NCBI RefSeq assembly: GCF_039566955.1
Contig: NZ_CP154796.1
Location: 4,216,001-4,280,000, forward strand
From: Micromonospora sp. DSM 45708
GTDB taxonomy: Bacteria > Actinomycetota > Actinomycetes > Mycobacteriales > Micromonosporaceae
DNA length: 64,000 bases
Direction of reading: 5' to 3'
Under the pieces are notes generated by a model. It was not told the origin of the DNA. It did not search any database and saw nothing but the letters and a program-made list of their open reading frames with translations. Below are positions 49,809 to 58,261 of this stretch, one piece after another (within the stretch, counting starts at the first letter, position 1; every line of letters begins with the position of its first letter). The translations under genes and the position numbers were made by a program.

Positions 49809-50795
49809 ATGCCCGCGATCACCGTCGACGACGTCCTCGTCCTGCCCCGCCTGCCGAAGCTCGACGAGTCCACCAGCTACCGCCCGGTCCGCCGGGTGAC
49901 CACCGCGCCCAGCGGCTACGAGGGCGAGGGCTTCCCGGTCCGCCGCGCCTTCGCCGGGGTCTCCATGACCGATCTCGACCCGTTCATCCACCTCGACCAG
50001 ATGGGCGAGGTGGACTACGCGCCGGGAGAGCCGAAGGGCACCTCGTGGCATCCGCACCGGGGCTTCGAGACGGTGACCTACATGATCGACGGGATCATGG
50101 ACCACCAGGACTCGACCGGTGGCGGCGGCACCATCACCGACGGCGACACCCAGTGGATGACGGCCGGCAGCGGCCTGCTCCACATCGAAGCGCCGCCGGA
50201 GCAGTTGGTGATGAGCGGTGGCCTGTTCCACGGCCTCCAGCTCTGGGTCAACCTGCCCCGGGTGGCCAAGATGAGCGCGCCGCGCTACCAGGACATCCGC
50301 GGTCGGGAGTCGGCGCTGCTCACCACGCCCGACGGCGGTGGCCTGATCCGGGTGATCGCCGGCGAGATCGCCGGGCACCGGGGGCCGGGCTCGACCCACA
50401 CCCCGATCACCATCGCGCACGTGACGTTGCAGCCCGGGGCCGAGCTGAGCCTGCCCTGGCGGCCGGACTTCAACGCGCTCGTCTACGTGCTGGCCGGCCG
50501 GGGCACGGTCGGCACCGACCGGCAGCCGATCCACCTGGGTCAGCTCGCGGTGCACGGGCCGGGCGACGCGCTGCGGATCACCGCCGACCGGACGCAGGAC
50601 GGCAACACCCCGGCGCTGGAGCTCTACCTGATGGGCGGCCAGCCGATCCGCGAACCGGTGGCGCACTACGGCCCGTTCGTGATGAACACCCGGGCCGAGC
50701 TGATCCAGGCGGTCGAGGACTTCCAGGCCGGCCGGCTCGGGGTGATCCCGACCGGGCGGTTGCCGCACAGCGACGGGCAGGGCGACCGGCCCTGA
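49809..50795 (+). CDS. Pirin family bicupin protein
   Basis: A 328-residue pirin. The N-terminal cupin has HPHRGFETVTYMIDG, then DGDTQWMTAGSGLLHIE, containing the His and Glu metal ligands. The C-terminal cupin (about 190-310) has LVYVLAGRGTVG and EPVAHYGPFVMN. Bacterial pirins show quercetinase activity or regulate central metabolism by protein contact. AAAGGAG precedes ATG 49809 by eight bases. Operon with marR, then a strong terminator. Confidence 0.92.
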   Translation: MPAITVDDVLVLPRLPKLDESTSYRPVRRVTTAPSGYEGEGFPVRRAFAGVSMTDLDPFIHLDQMGEVDYAPGEPKGTSWHPHRGFETVTYMIDGIMDHQDSTGGGGTITDGDTQWMTAGSGLLHIEAPPEQLVMSGGLFHGLQLWVNLPRVAKMSAPRYQDIRGRESALLTTPDGGGLIRVIAGEIAGHRGPGSTHTPITIAHVTLQPGAELSLPWRPDFNALVYVLAGRGTVGTDRQPIHLGQLAVHGPGDALRITADRTQDGNTPALELYLMGGQPIREPVAHYGPFVMNTRAELIQAVEDFQAGRLGVIPTGRLPHSDGQGDRP

Positions 50796-50820
50796 CCGGG
50801 TGATCAGGGCCACAGCCCGG

Positions 50821-50852
50821 GTCGGGCGCTCCGGTTCGCCGGGGCGCCCGAC
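50821..50852. terminator. Very strong UUCG-loop terminator
   Basis: GTCGGGCGC-T-CCGG, TTCG loop, CCGG-G-GCGCCCGAC: 14 pairs including one T-G closing on the very stable UUCG tetraloop. It serves both pirin and the convergent small peptide gene. Confidence 0.92.
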
Positions 50853-50857
50853 GCGGC

Positions 50858-50986
50858 TCAGGAGACGGCGAAGATGCCGGCCACCCCGAGAATCACCATC
50901 AACAGGACCGCCACCAGCGCACCCCGCTCCCCCTCCACCGCCTGGTCGCGGCTGTCGGTCACGGTGTTCGTCGTCTCGGCGGGCAT
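50858..50986 (-). CDS. 42-residue single-helix membrane peptide
   Basis: ATG at 50986 preceded by AAGGAGG at seven bases gives a polar N-terminus with MPAETTNTVTDSRDQ, then one membrane helix (ALVAVLLMVILGVAGIFA) and stop. The excellent Shine-Dalgarno site, the terminator six bases after the stop and the coherent hydrophobic segment make it a good small gene. Size and plan are like other small membrane stress peptides. Family unknown. Confidence 0.65.
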   Translation of the reverse strand: MPAETTNTVTDSRDQAVEGERGALVAVLLMVILGVAGIFAVS

Positions 50987-51127
50987 GTCGGTGCCTCCTT
51001 GGTTTCGCGATCCAGGGGTCCGGGGTACCCCAGGCGCGTACCGCCGCCGACCTGCTGCGTCGTGGTGCGGGGCCCTGCCGGGGGTCCTACCGTGTGAGGA
51101 CTGTCGTCGACCTCGGGAGGCTGGAAC

Positions 51128-52717
51128 GTGACCCTGCGGGACTGGTTCCTCACCGCACAGGAACGCGCCAACCCACAGTCTGAGTTACCCGTCTGGACGG
51201 ATGGAAACCTCGCCGAGCCGCTGATTCACGGATCCGCGTACTTTGACCGGCTGGTCAGCGAGGTGGAGGCGCTGGGCGCCGGCGACCACCTGTTCTTCAC
51301 CGACTGGCGGGGCGACCCGGACGAGCGGATGCGCCCCGACGGGCCGACCGTGGCCCAACTGTTCGCGCAGGCCGCCCAGCGCGGAGTGATCGTCAAGGGG
51401 CTGATCTGGCGCTCCCACCTCGACACGCTCTCCTACAGCGAGGCGGAGAACCGCGACCTCAGCGAGACGATCCGCGCGGCCGGCGGCGAGGTGCTGCTCG
51501 ACCAGCGGGTCCGCCGCGGCGGCTCGCACCACCAGAAGCTGGTGGTGCTGCGCCACCCGGACGAGCCGGAACGCGACATCGCGTTCGCCGGCGGCATCGA
51601 CCTGTGCCACAGCCGGCGCGACGACGCCTCGCACGCCGGCGACCCGCAGCCGGTGGGCATGTCCCCCCGGTACGGTCCCACCCCGCCCTGGCACGACGTG
51701 CAGCTCGCGGTGCGCGGCCCGGTGGTCGGCGCGTTGGACACCACGTTCCGCGAGCGGTGGACCGACCCGATGCCGCTGGACTCGGAGAACCCGCTCGCCT
51801 ACCTGCGGGACCGGCTGCGCGGCTCGGACCTCACCCCGGATCCGCTGCCCGCGCAGCCCGCCGACCCGCCGCCCCGTGGCCCGCACCACGTGCAGGTGCT
51901 GCGCACCTATCCGGCGGTCCGCCCGCGCTACTCCTTCGCCCCGGACGGCGAGCGCACCGTGGCCCGCGGCTACACCAAGGCGGTCCGCCGGGCCCGCCGG
52001 CTGATCTACCTGGAGGACCAGTACCTCTGGTCCACCGAGGTGGCCGAGCTGTTCGCCCAGGCGCTGCGCGAGCACCCGGAGCTGCACCTGGTCGCGGTGG
52101 TGCCCCGCCATCCCGACGTGGACGGCCGGCTGGCGCTGCCGCCGAACATGGTGGGCCGGGAGCAGGCGCTCTCGCTCTGCCACCGGGCCGCCCCGGAGCG
52201 GGTGCACGTCTTCGACGTGGAGAACCACGAGGGCACCCCGGTCTACGTGCACGCCAAGGTGTGCGTGGTGGACGACGTCTGGGCCAGCGTCGGCAGCGAC
52301 AACTTCAACCGCCGCTCCTGGACCCACGACAGCGAGCTGTCCTGCGCCGTGCTCGACGACACCCGCGACGAGCGGGCGCCCGCCGACCCGGCCGGCCTCG
52401 GCGACGGCGCCCGGGCCTTCGCCCGGGACCTGCGGCTGCGGCTGTGGCGCGAGCACCTGGACCGGGACCCGGACGGGGCGCAGGACGACGACCTGCTGGA
52501 CCCGGCGGACGCGGTGGCGGCGATCACCGCGGCGGCGGACGCGCTGGACCGCTGGCACGACGGGGGCCGCGTCGGTCCCCGCCCGCCCGGCCGGTTGCGT
52601 CCGCACCGCCCCGAGCGACTGCCCTGGCGTACGCGGATCTGGGCGCTGCCCGCGTACCGGCTGGTCTACGACCCGGACGGCAGGCCGCTGCGGGCCCGAC
52701 GCGCCGGCACCTGGTGA
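51128..52717 (+). CDS. Phospholipase D-like protein
   Basis: A 529-residue two-domain PLD-superfamily enzyme from GTG, with GGGAGG ahead. The first catalytic motif is GSHHQKLVVLRHPD, whose acidic partner is not at the canonical spacing; the second, YVHAKVCVVDDVWASVGSDN, is complete. FAGGIDLCHSRRDD follows the first. Members cleave phosphodiester bonds in phospholipids or transfer phosphatidyl groups. No signal peptide, so probably cytoplasmic. The last 50 residues overlap the restored frame of the DUF2071 gene on the other strand. Confidence 0.9.
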   Translation: MTLRDWFLTAQERANPQSELPVWTDGNLAEPLIHGSAYFDRLVSEVEALGAGDHLFFTDWRGDPDERMRPDGPTVAQLFAQAAQRGVIVKGLIWRSHLDTLSYSEAENRDLSETIRAAGGEVLLDQRVRRGGSHHQKLVVLRHPDEPERDIAFAGGIDLCHSRRDDASHAGDPQPVGMSPRYGPTPPWHDVQLAVRGPVVGALDTTFRERWTDPMPLDSENPLAYLRDRLRGSDLTPDPLPAQPADPPPRGPHHVQVLRTYPAVRPRYSFAPDGERTVARGYTKAVRRARRLIYLEDQYLWSTEVAELFAQALREHPELHLVAVVPRHPDVDGRLALPPNMVGREQALSLCHRAAPERVHVFDVENHEGTPVYVHAKVCVVDDVWASVGSDNFNRRSWTHDSELSCAVLDDTRDERAPADPAGLGDGARAFARDLRLRLWREHLDRDPDGAQDDDLLDPADAVAAITAAADALDRWHDGGRVGPRPPGRLRPHRPERLPWRTRIWALPAYRLVYDPDGRPLRARRAGTW

Positions 52718-53401
52718 CGGCTCGCCGTGTCGTCCAGCGGGTTCGGCCGGGCCGGGTAGGCGAAGGACACCCGGGGCGAGTAGAACCCCCCAGCAGACGT
52801 GCAGCGGGTTGGCCGGGCGTAGCGCGTGCACCGGATGGTCGGGCGCCAGGAACTCCACCGACTCGACCTCGAACGGCGACACCGGCTCGGCCACGTACGG
52901 GTAGTCGGTGACGATCAGCTCTCCGTCGCGGCGGGTGAGGTAGCGGTGATGGCCGCTGTGCGCGTCGGTGCCGGTGTGCCCGACCCGGGCGGTGACCCGG
53001 ATCAGCGGGCGGCCGTCGACCGAGGTCTCGGCCGTGAGCCAGCCGCCCCGCAGTTCGAGCCGGGTGACCCCCTCGGCGGCCGGCGCGCCGCGCGCGGCGG
53101 CGTACTGGCGGACCCGGTTGCTGGAGGCCAGGTAGTGCGTCCACCAGCCACCGGGCGTCTCCCGGTCCGGCGGTTCCATGTCCGCCAGCGCGACCCCGAG
53201 GTAGGTGAGCGAGTAGGCCCCGAAGCCGGAGGTCTGCGTGTCGTCGTCGACCACGTACTGGTTGACGAAGACCTGCCGCTGCGGGTGCGGGCGGAGGCCG
53301 GCCGGGACCAGCGCCTCGACCGCGCCCGGGTCCGCCGGGAGCCAGCTGAACAGCAGCGTCCGGGCGTTGATGACGAGTTGCGGCGCGGCGGGATCCAGCA
53401 C
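52666..53401 (-). pseudogene. DUF2071 protein gene, apparent frameshift
   Basis: GTG 53401, with GGAGG four bases upstream, opens a clear acetoacetate-decarboxylase-like DUF2071 protein (PQLVINARTLLFSWLPADP, VNQYVVDDDTQTSGFGAYSL, VAEPVSPFEVESVEFL). After residue 205 (HVCWG) the frame runs on for over 500 residues of nonsense. Dropping one base from the run of six C's at 52786-52791 restores FYSPRVSFAYPARPNPLDD and a stop at 52666, total about 244 residues. It may be a real inactivating indel, a phase-variable tract or a base-calling error. Tail-to-tail with the PLD gene. Confidence 0.75.
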
Positions 53402-53669
53402 GGTGCCTCCGTAGACGTGTCCCCCACGGACGCTACGGGCGGTCCCGTTGGCGGAACAACGACAGAAAGTCGACACTCCGTCCCCGCGATTCGTGCGGAG
53501 TATGACCCGATCCGGACCCTTCCTACCCCGATACACCTTAAGTGCATCATACTTTCGGCTGGATTTTTTCTGGCCGATCGGGCTAAGGTTGCTCCCGAAC
53601 GGACTACTTAAACCTAAACCACAGCGTCTCTTCTTTTTTCTCCGCGGACGAGGTGCAGGGAGGACCACC
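53402..53669 (+). promoter_or_regulatory. AT-rich leader and promoter region of the sigma factor
   Basis: This is one of the least GC-rich stretches in the window. TTAAGT recurs in spirit (CCTTAAGTGC near 53535 and ACTACTTAAACC near 53605), poly-T runs occur at about 53566-53571 and 53634-53640, and AAGT-N7-ACTT forms a small inverted repeat near 53540. The pattern suggests multiple promoters or regulator sites. I found no exact consensus. Confidence 0.4.
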
Positions 53670-54470
53670 ATGACCGCCCCGACGACCAAGGCACCCGCGA
53701 AGCTCGATCCCCGCTCGCTCACCGACAGCGCCGCCAACCTGCTGGCCGCGATGGCCGCGCTGCCCGTGAACCACCCCTCGCGGGCTGCCCTGCGCGACCG
53801 CGCCATCGAGGCCTGGCTCCCGCTGGCCAACCACCTCGCCCACCGCTACAGCGGCCGGGGCGAGCCGAACGACGACCTGGCGCAGACCGCCGCGATCGGG
53901 CTGATCAAGGCGATCGACAAGTTCGACCCGTCCCGCGGCGTCGACTTCGCCGGCTACGCCATCCCGACCATCATCGGTGAGCTGAAGCGCCACTTCCGCG
54001 ACCGCACCTGGGACATCCGGGTGCCGCGCCGGCTCCAGGAGCTGCGCCTGGCGATCTCCGACGCCAACAGCACGCTGCTCCAGACGCTCGGCCGGTCGCC
54101 GACGGTCGCCGACATCGCCGCCCACCTCAAGGTCACCGAGGAGGAGGTGCTGGAGGGCCTGGAGGGTGCCCGCGCCTACAACGCGGTGTCGCTGTCCACC
54201 CCGACCGGTGACGGCGAGCGCGCCACCGAGCTGGGCGACCTGCTCGGCGGCGAGGACGGCGAGTTCGAACTGGCCGAGATGCGGGTCGCGCTCGGCCCGG
54301 CGTTGGCCACGCTCGACGAGCGCGAACAGCGGATCCTCACGCTGCGTTTCTACGGCAACCTGACCCAGTCGCAGATCGCCGAGCAGATCGGCGTCTCGCA
54401 GATGCACGTGTCCCGGCTGCTGGCGCGGGCGCTGACCAAGCTGCGCGGCCAGCTCGACGGAACGTACTAG
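53670..54470 (+). CDS. SigB/SigF/SigG-family RNA polymerase sigma factor
   Basis: A 266-residue group 3 sigma factor with regions 2, 3 and 4: AHRYSGRGEPNDDLAQTAAI, then GLIKAIDKFDPSRGVDFAGY and IPTIIGELKRHFRDRTW; region 3 STLLQTLGRSPTVADIAAHL; region 4 REQRILTLRFYGNLTQSQIA. It would direct polymerase to general-stress or developmental promoters and is normally held by an RsbW-like anti-sigma factor. Neither RsbV nor RsbW lies beside it. GGGAGGACC precedes the ATG. Several genes in the window carry matching promoter shapes. Confidence 0.93.
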   Translation: MTAPTTKAPAKLDPRSLTDSAANLLAAMAALPVNHPSRAALRDRAIEAWLPLANHLAHRYSGRGEPNDDLAQTAAIGLIKAIDKFDPSRGVDFAGYAIPTIIGELKRHFRDRTWDIRVPRRLQELRLAISDANSTLLQTLGRSPTVADIAAHLKVTEEEVLEGLEGARAYNAVSLSTPTGDGERATELGDLLGGEDGEFELAEMRVALGPALATLDEREQRILTLRFYGNLTQSQIAEQIGVSQMHVSRLLARALTKLRGQLDGTY

Positions 54471-54512
54471 CGGGTCGCGGCCGGGTCGGCGGACCCGGCG
54501 CGCGATCCACCA

Positions 54513-54541
54513 GGCCCGGTCGGCGATGCGCCGACCGGGCC
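54513..54541 (+). terminator. Perfect hairpin terminator
   Basis: A 13-bp perfect stem GGCCCGGTCGGCG / CGCCGACCGGGCC with an ATG loop, 43 bases past the sigma factor stop. Confidence 0.88.
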
Positions 54542-54647
54542 GTTCGCTGCCCAGACCCGGCCGACAGCGGCGCCATCGACGCCCGTCTGCCGCGCCGCCG
54601 ACGGCGTCCGGTCCAGGGCCCGCCGACGCCCGTGCGAGAGTGGGTCC

Positions 54648-57314
54648 GTGCTCGCCGATGTTCCCCTCGACCTGCCGGTCCGACCGGTGCTGCCGGCGCT
54701 CGTCGAGGCGCTGCGCGCGGCGGGCGCCGGGGTGCTGGTGGCGCCGCCGGGCACCGGCAAGACCACGACAGCGCCGCTGGCGGTCGCCGACGCGGTCGCC
54801 GGGCGGGTGGTGATCGCCCAGCCCCGGCGGGTGGCCGCCCGCGCCGCCGCGCACCGGATGGCCGCCCTGCTCGGCGAGCGGGTCGGTGACCGCATCGGGT
54901 ACGCGGTGCGGGGCGAGCGCCGGAGCGGGCCACGTACCCGGGTCGAGGTGGTCACCACCGGCCTGCTGGTACGCCGGCTGCACCACGACCCGGAGCTGCC
55001 CGGAGTGGACGCGGTCCTGCTCGACGAGTGCCACGAGCGGCACCTCGACGCCGACCTGGCGTTGGCGTTCAGCGTCCAGGCCCGGGCCACCCTGCGCCCG
55101 GACCTCTGGCTGCTGGCGATGTCGGCGACCCCGCAGGCGGACCGGTTCGCCGCGCTGCTCGGCGGCGGCGCGCCCGCCCCGGTCGTCCGTGCCGAGGCCG
55201 CCCTGCATCCCGTCGACCGGGTGTGGGCGCCGCCGCCGCGCCCGATCGCCCCGCCCGGCGCCGGCCGGGTGGACCCGGCCCTGCTGGACCACGTCGCCGC
55301 CACGGTGCGTCGGGCGCTGCGCGAGCGGGCCGGCGACGTGCTGGTCTTCCTGCCCGGGGCGGGCGAGATAGCGGCCGTCGCCGGGCGACTGGCCGACCTG
55401 CGCGACACGGTCGCCGTGCTGCCGCTGCACGGCCGGCTGTCCGGTGCCGCCCAGGACGCGGCGCTGGCTCCCGGCCCGGGAGCGGCCGGCCCGGGACCCG
55501 TCCGTCGGCGGGTCGTGCTGGCCACCGCCGTGGCGGAGAGCAGCCTGACCGTGCCGGGGGTACGGGTGGTGGTGGACGCCGGGCTGAGCCGGGTGCCGCG
55601 CACCGACCTGGCCCGCGGGCTGGGTGCCCTGGTCACCGTGCCGGTGTCCCGGGCGGCGGCCACCCAGCGGGCCGGCCGGGCCGGGCGGGAGGCGCCGGGC
55701 GCGGTCTACCGCTGCTGGTCGCAGGCGACCCACGCCCGGCTCGCCCCGCAGCCCGAACCGGAGATCGCCACCGCCGACCTGACCGGGTTCGCGCTGGAGC
55801 TGGCCGCCTGGGGCACGCCGGACGGCACCGGCCTGGCCCTGCCCGACGCACCGCCGCCGGCCGCGCTGGCGGTGGCCCGGGAAACCCTGGCCACGCTCGG
55901 CGCGGTCGACACCGACGGCCGGATCACGCCCCGGGGCCGGGCGATCGCGTCGGTCGGCGCCCATCCCCGGCTGGCCCGGGCGCTGCTCGACGGCGCGCGG
56001 CGGGTGGGCGCCGACCGCGCGGCCGAGGTGATGGCGGTGCTCGCCGAGGAGGCGTCGGGCAGCGCCGGGGACGACCTGCCGGCCCGGTGGCGCCGGCTGC
56101 GCGCCGGCACCGACCCGGCCGCCACCGCCCGGTGGCGGGCCGAGGTACGCCGGCTGCGCGCCGCGCTGCCCGCCCGCACCGCCGACGGCCGGCCGGCACC
56201 CGGGGCGACGACCGGCCGACCACCGCACCGGCCCGCCGGCGACACCGACGGCCGACCGGAACAGTCCGGCGGGAAAGCCGGCGAACGCCCGGAACAGCCC
56301 GGAGGGAGAACCGGCGGCCGGCCGGACCGCCTGCCCGACGATCTGGCCGCCGGGCTGCTGGCCGGCCTGGCGTACCCGGAACGGCTGGCCCGGGTGCGGC
56401 GGGCCGGCGGGTCCGCGTACCTGATGGCCGGTGGGACCGCCGCGGAGCTGGCGGCCGGGTCGGGGCTGGCCGGGTCGACGTGGCTGGCCGTCGCGGTCGC
56501 CGACCGCTCCCCCGGCGCGCCGGCCGCCCGGGTCCGGCTGGCCGCGCCGGTCGACGAGGCGACCGCGCGCGAGGCCGGCGCGGCGCTGCTGCGCGACGGT
56601 CGGGAGGTCGCCTGGTCCGGCGGCGAGGTGGTGGCCCGCGAGGTGGTCCGCCTCGGCGCGATCGAGCTGGTCGACCGCCCGCTCGCCGCGCCCGAGCCGG
56701 AACTGGTCGCGGCGGCGGTGCTGGACGGGCTGCGGCAGGAGGGTCCGGGGCTGCTGCGCTGGACGCCCGAGGCGACCGCGCTGCGCCACCGGTTGGCCTT
56801 CTGCCGACAGGCGCTCGGCGACGACTGGCCGGACGTGTCGGACGCCGCGTTGCTCGCCGCCGCGCCCGCCTGGCTCGGACCGGAGCTGGCCCGGGCCCGC
56901 CGCCGGGCCGACCTGGCCCGGATCGACGTGGCCACGGCGCTGCGCCGGCTGCTCGACTGGCGGGCGGCGGCCCGGCTGGACGAGCTGGCGCCGGAGCGGC
57001 TGCCGGTGCCGAGCGGCTCGCGGATCCGGGTGGACTACACCGACCCGGCGGCCCCGGTGCTCGCGGTCAAGCTCCAGGAGACGTTCGGCTGGCGGGACGC
57101 GCCGCGGATCGCCGACGGGCGGGTGCCGGTGCTGCTGCACCTGCTCTCCCCGGCCGGGCGGCCGGTGGCGGTCACCGCGGACCTGGCGTCGTTCTGGCGG
57201 AGCGGCTATCCGCAGGTGCGGGCGGAGCTGCGCGGGCGCTACCCGCGACACCCGTGGCCGGAGGACCCGACGACGGCCGAGCCGACCCGCCGGGCCAGCC
57301 CGCGCCGGCGCTGA
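54648..57314 (+). CDS. hrpB: HrpB-type ATP-dependent RNA helicase
   Basis: An 888-residue DEAH-box helicase from GTG: APPGTGKTTTAPLA (Walker A), LDECHERHLDADL (DECH box), MSATPQADRF, then ATAVAESSLTVPGV and TQRAGRAGREAPG. The C-terminal half carries the HA2-like and HrpB-C domains (LPVPSGSRIRVDYTD, KLQETFGW near the end). A proline- and glycine-rich insert of about 55 residues (residues 508-560) separates HA2 from the following domain, unlike E. coli HrpB. The role in RNA processing is not established. Three bases separate its stop from the convergent PP2C. Confidence 0.92.
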   Translation: MLADVPLDLPVRPVLPALVEALRAAGAGVLVAPPGTGKTTTAPLAVADAVAGRVVIAQPRRVAARAAAHRMAALLGERVGDRIGYAVRGERRSGPRTRVEVVTTGLLVRRLHHDPELPGVDAVLLDECHERHLDADLALAFSVQARATLRPDLWLLAMSATPQADRFAALLGGGAPAPVVRAEAALHPVDRVWAPPPRPIAPPGAGRVDPALLDHVAATVRRALRERAGDVLVFLPGAGEIAAVAGRLADLRDTVAVLPLHGRLSGAAQDAALAPGPGAAGPGPVRRRVVLATAVAESSLTVPGVRVVVDAGLSRVPRTDLARGLGALVTVPVSRAAATQRAGRAGREAPGAVYRCWSQATHARLAPQPEPEIATADLTGFALELAAWGTPDGTGLALPDAPPPAALAVARETLATLGAVDTDGRITPRGRAIASVGAHPRLARALLDGARRVGADRAAEVMAVLAEEASGSAGDDLPARWRRLRAGTDPAATARWRAEVRRLRAALPARTADGRPAPGATTGRPPHRPAGDTDGRPEQSGGKAGERPEQPGGRTGGRPDRLPDDLAAGLLAGLAYPERLARVRRAGGSAYLMAGGTAAELAAGSGLAGSTWLAVAVADRSPGAPAARVRLAAPVDEATAREAGAALLRDGREVAWSGGEVVAREVVRLGAIELVDRPLAAPEPELVAAAVLDGLRQEGPGLLRWTPEATALRHRLAFCRQALGDDWPDVSDAALLAAAPAWLGPELARARRRADLARIDVATALRRLLDWRAAARLDELAPERLPVPSGSRIRVDYTDPAAPVLAVKLQETFGWRDAPRIADGRVPVLLHLLSPAGRPVAVTADLASFWRSGYPQVRAELRGRYPRHPWPEDPTTAEPTRRASPRRR

Positions 57315-57320
57315 CCGGGC

Positions 57321-58046
57321 TCACTCCTCGACAACGTCGGCGATCACCACGGTGATGTTGTCCGGGCCGCCGGCGCGCAGTGCGAGGTCGATGAGACGGG
57401 CCGCGCAGGCGTCCCGGTCCAGGCCCTCGCCCAGCACCTCGGTGAGCGTGTCGGCGCGGACCACGTTGGAGAGGCCGTCGCTGCACAGCAGCCAGCGGTC
57501 ACCGGCCCGGGGCACCATGGTCGCGTACGCCGGGGAGACCTGGTCGCCCTGCAACGCCTGGGTCACCACGGCGCGGCGGGGGTGGCTGCTCGCCTGGTCG
57601 GGGGTGATCAGCCCCTGGTCGACGAGCATCTGCACGAACGTGTCGTCGCGGGTGACCTGCTTGAGCACGCCGGCGCGGAACAGGTAGGCCCGGGAGTCGC
57701 CGACGTGCGCCAACGCCAGGCAGCTCCCGGTGCGGGCGAACAGCAGCGCGGTCAGCGTGGTGCCCATGCCCTGGCGTTCCGGGTCCTCCTCGACCGCCGC
57801 GCGGATGCCCGCGGTGGCCCGCTCGATGGCGCCCTGGAGCGCGGCGACCAGCGCGTCCTCCGGGGTTTCCACGTCCAGCGGGGCGATCGCGTCGATCGCG
57901 ATGCGGCTGGCCAGGTCGCCGGCCGCCATGCCGCCCATGCCGTCGGCGACCGCGACCAGCCAGGGACCCGCGTGCTGGGCGTCCTGGTTGCCGCTGCGGA
58001 TCAGCCCACGGTCGCTCGCTCCGACGGAACGAAGCTTCAGGGTCAT
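57321..58046 (-). CDS. PP2C-type serine/threonine protein phosphatase
   Basis: A 241-residue PppA/PstP-type phosphatase without a membrane anchor. Metal ligands are in RSGNQDAQH, VAVADGMGG, and GGPDNITVV; LAHVGDSRAYLFR, TLTALLFAR and LCSDGLSNVV complete the motif set. It would dephosphorylate Ser/Thr kinase targets. The kinase is not in this window. Divergent from the cellulase gene across 215 bases. Confidence 0.92.
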   Translation of the reverse strand: MTLKLRSVGASDRGLIRSGNQDAQHAGPWLVAVADGMGGMAAGDLASRIAIDAIAPLDVETPEDALVAALQGAIERATAGIRAAVEEDPERQGMGTTLTALLFARTGSCLALAHVGDSRAYLFRAGVLKQVTRDDTFVQMLVDQGLITPDQASSHPRRAVVTQALQGDQVSPAYATMVPRAGDRWLLCSDGLSNVVRADTLTEVLGEGLDRDACAARLIDLALRAGGPDNITVVIADVVEE

Positions 58047-58161
58047 GGGACGCAGCCTGCCAGGTCGAGGGCTCGGTTGTCTCTAGGAGATCACCATCAT
58101 CGTACGTGGCGCGGCGAATCTCACTGCGTGTGGGCGTGCGCCCGCCATCGGACCGGATCGA

Positions 58162-58190
58162 TTGACAGCGACGGAACGCGATGGAAACAT
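58162..58190 (+). promoter_or_regulatory. Probable promoter of the cellulase gene
   Basis: TTGACA (58162-58167) and, 17 bases later, AAACAT (58185-58190) form a recognisable -35/-10 pair 12 bases before the CebR-type operator, so a bound repressor would block elongation or promoter clearance. Confidence 0.5.
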
Positions 58191-58201
58191 CGGCCTGATA
58201 T

Positions 58202-58215
58202 TGGGAGCGCTCCCA
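58202..58215. promoter_or_regulatory. CebR/CelR operator
   Basis: TGGGAGCGCTCCCA, the exact 14-bp palindrome bound by the cellobiose-responsive LacI-family repressors CebR (Streptomyces) and CelR (Thermobifida). It lies 47 bases before the cellulase start codon and predicts cellobiose induction. Confidence 0.92.
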
Positions 58216-58261
58216 GCTCCCGTGTTCTCCCCCACCACCCCCGAGCACGGAAGGAACCTCC

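Noticed and set aside
51185..53830. An 881-residue minus-strand protein including DUF2071
   Set aside because: Only about 205 residues near the start are real family sequence; the remainder is read-through after a probable frameshift and overlaps the PLD gene antisense.
53604..57251. A 1215-residue open frame on the minus strand opposite hrpB and the sigma factor
   Set aside because: It is a by-product of high GC: low-complexity Arg/Gly/Pro/Ala composition, no domain, while the opposite strand has complete helicase and sigma-factor motifs.
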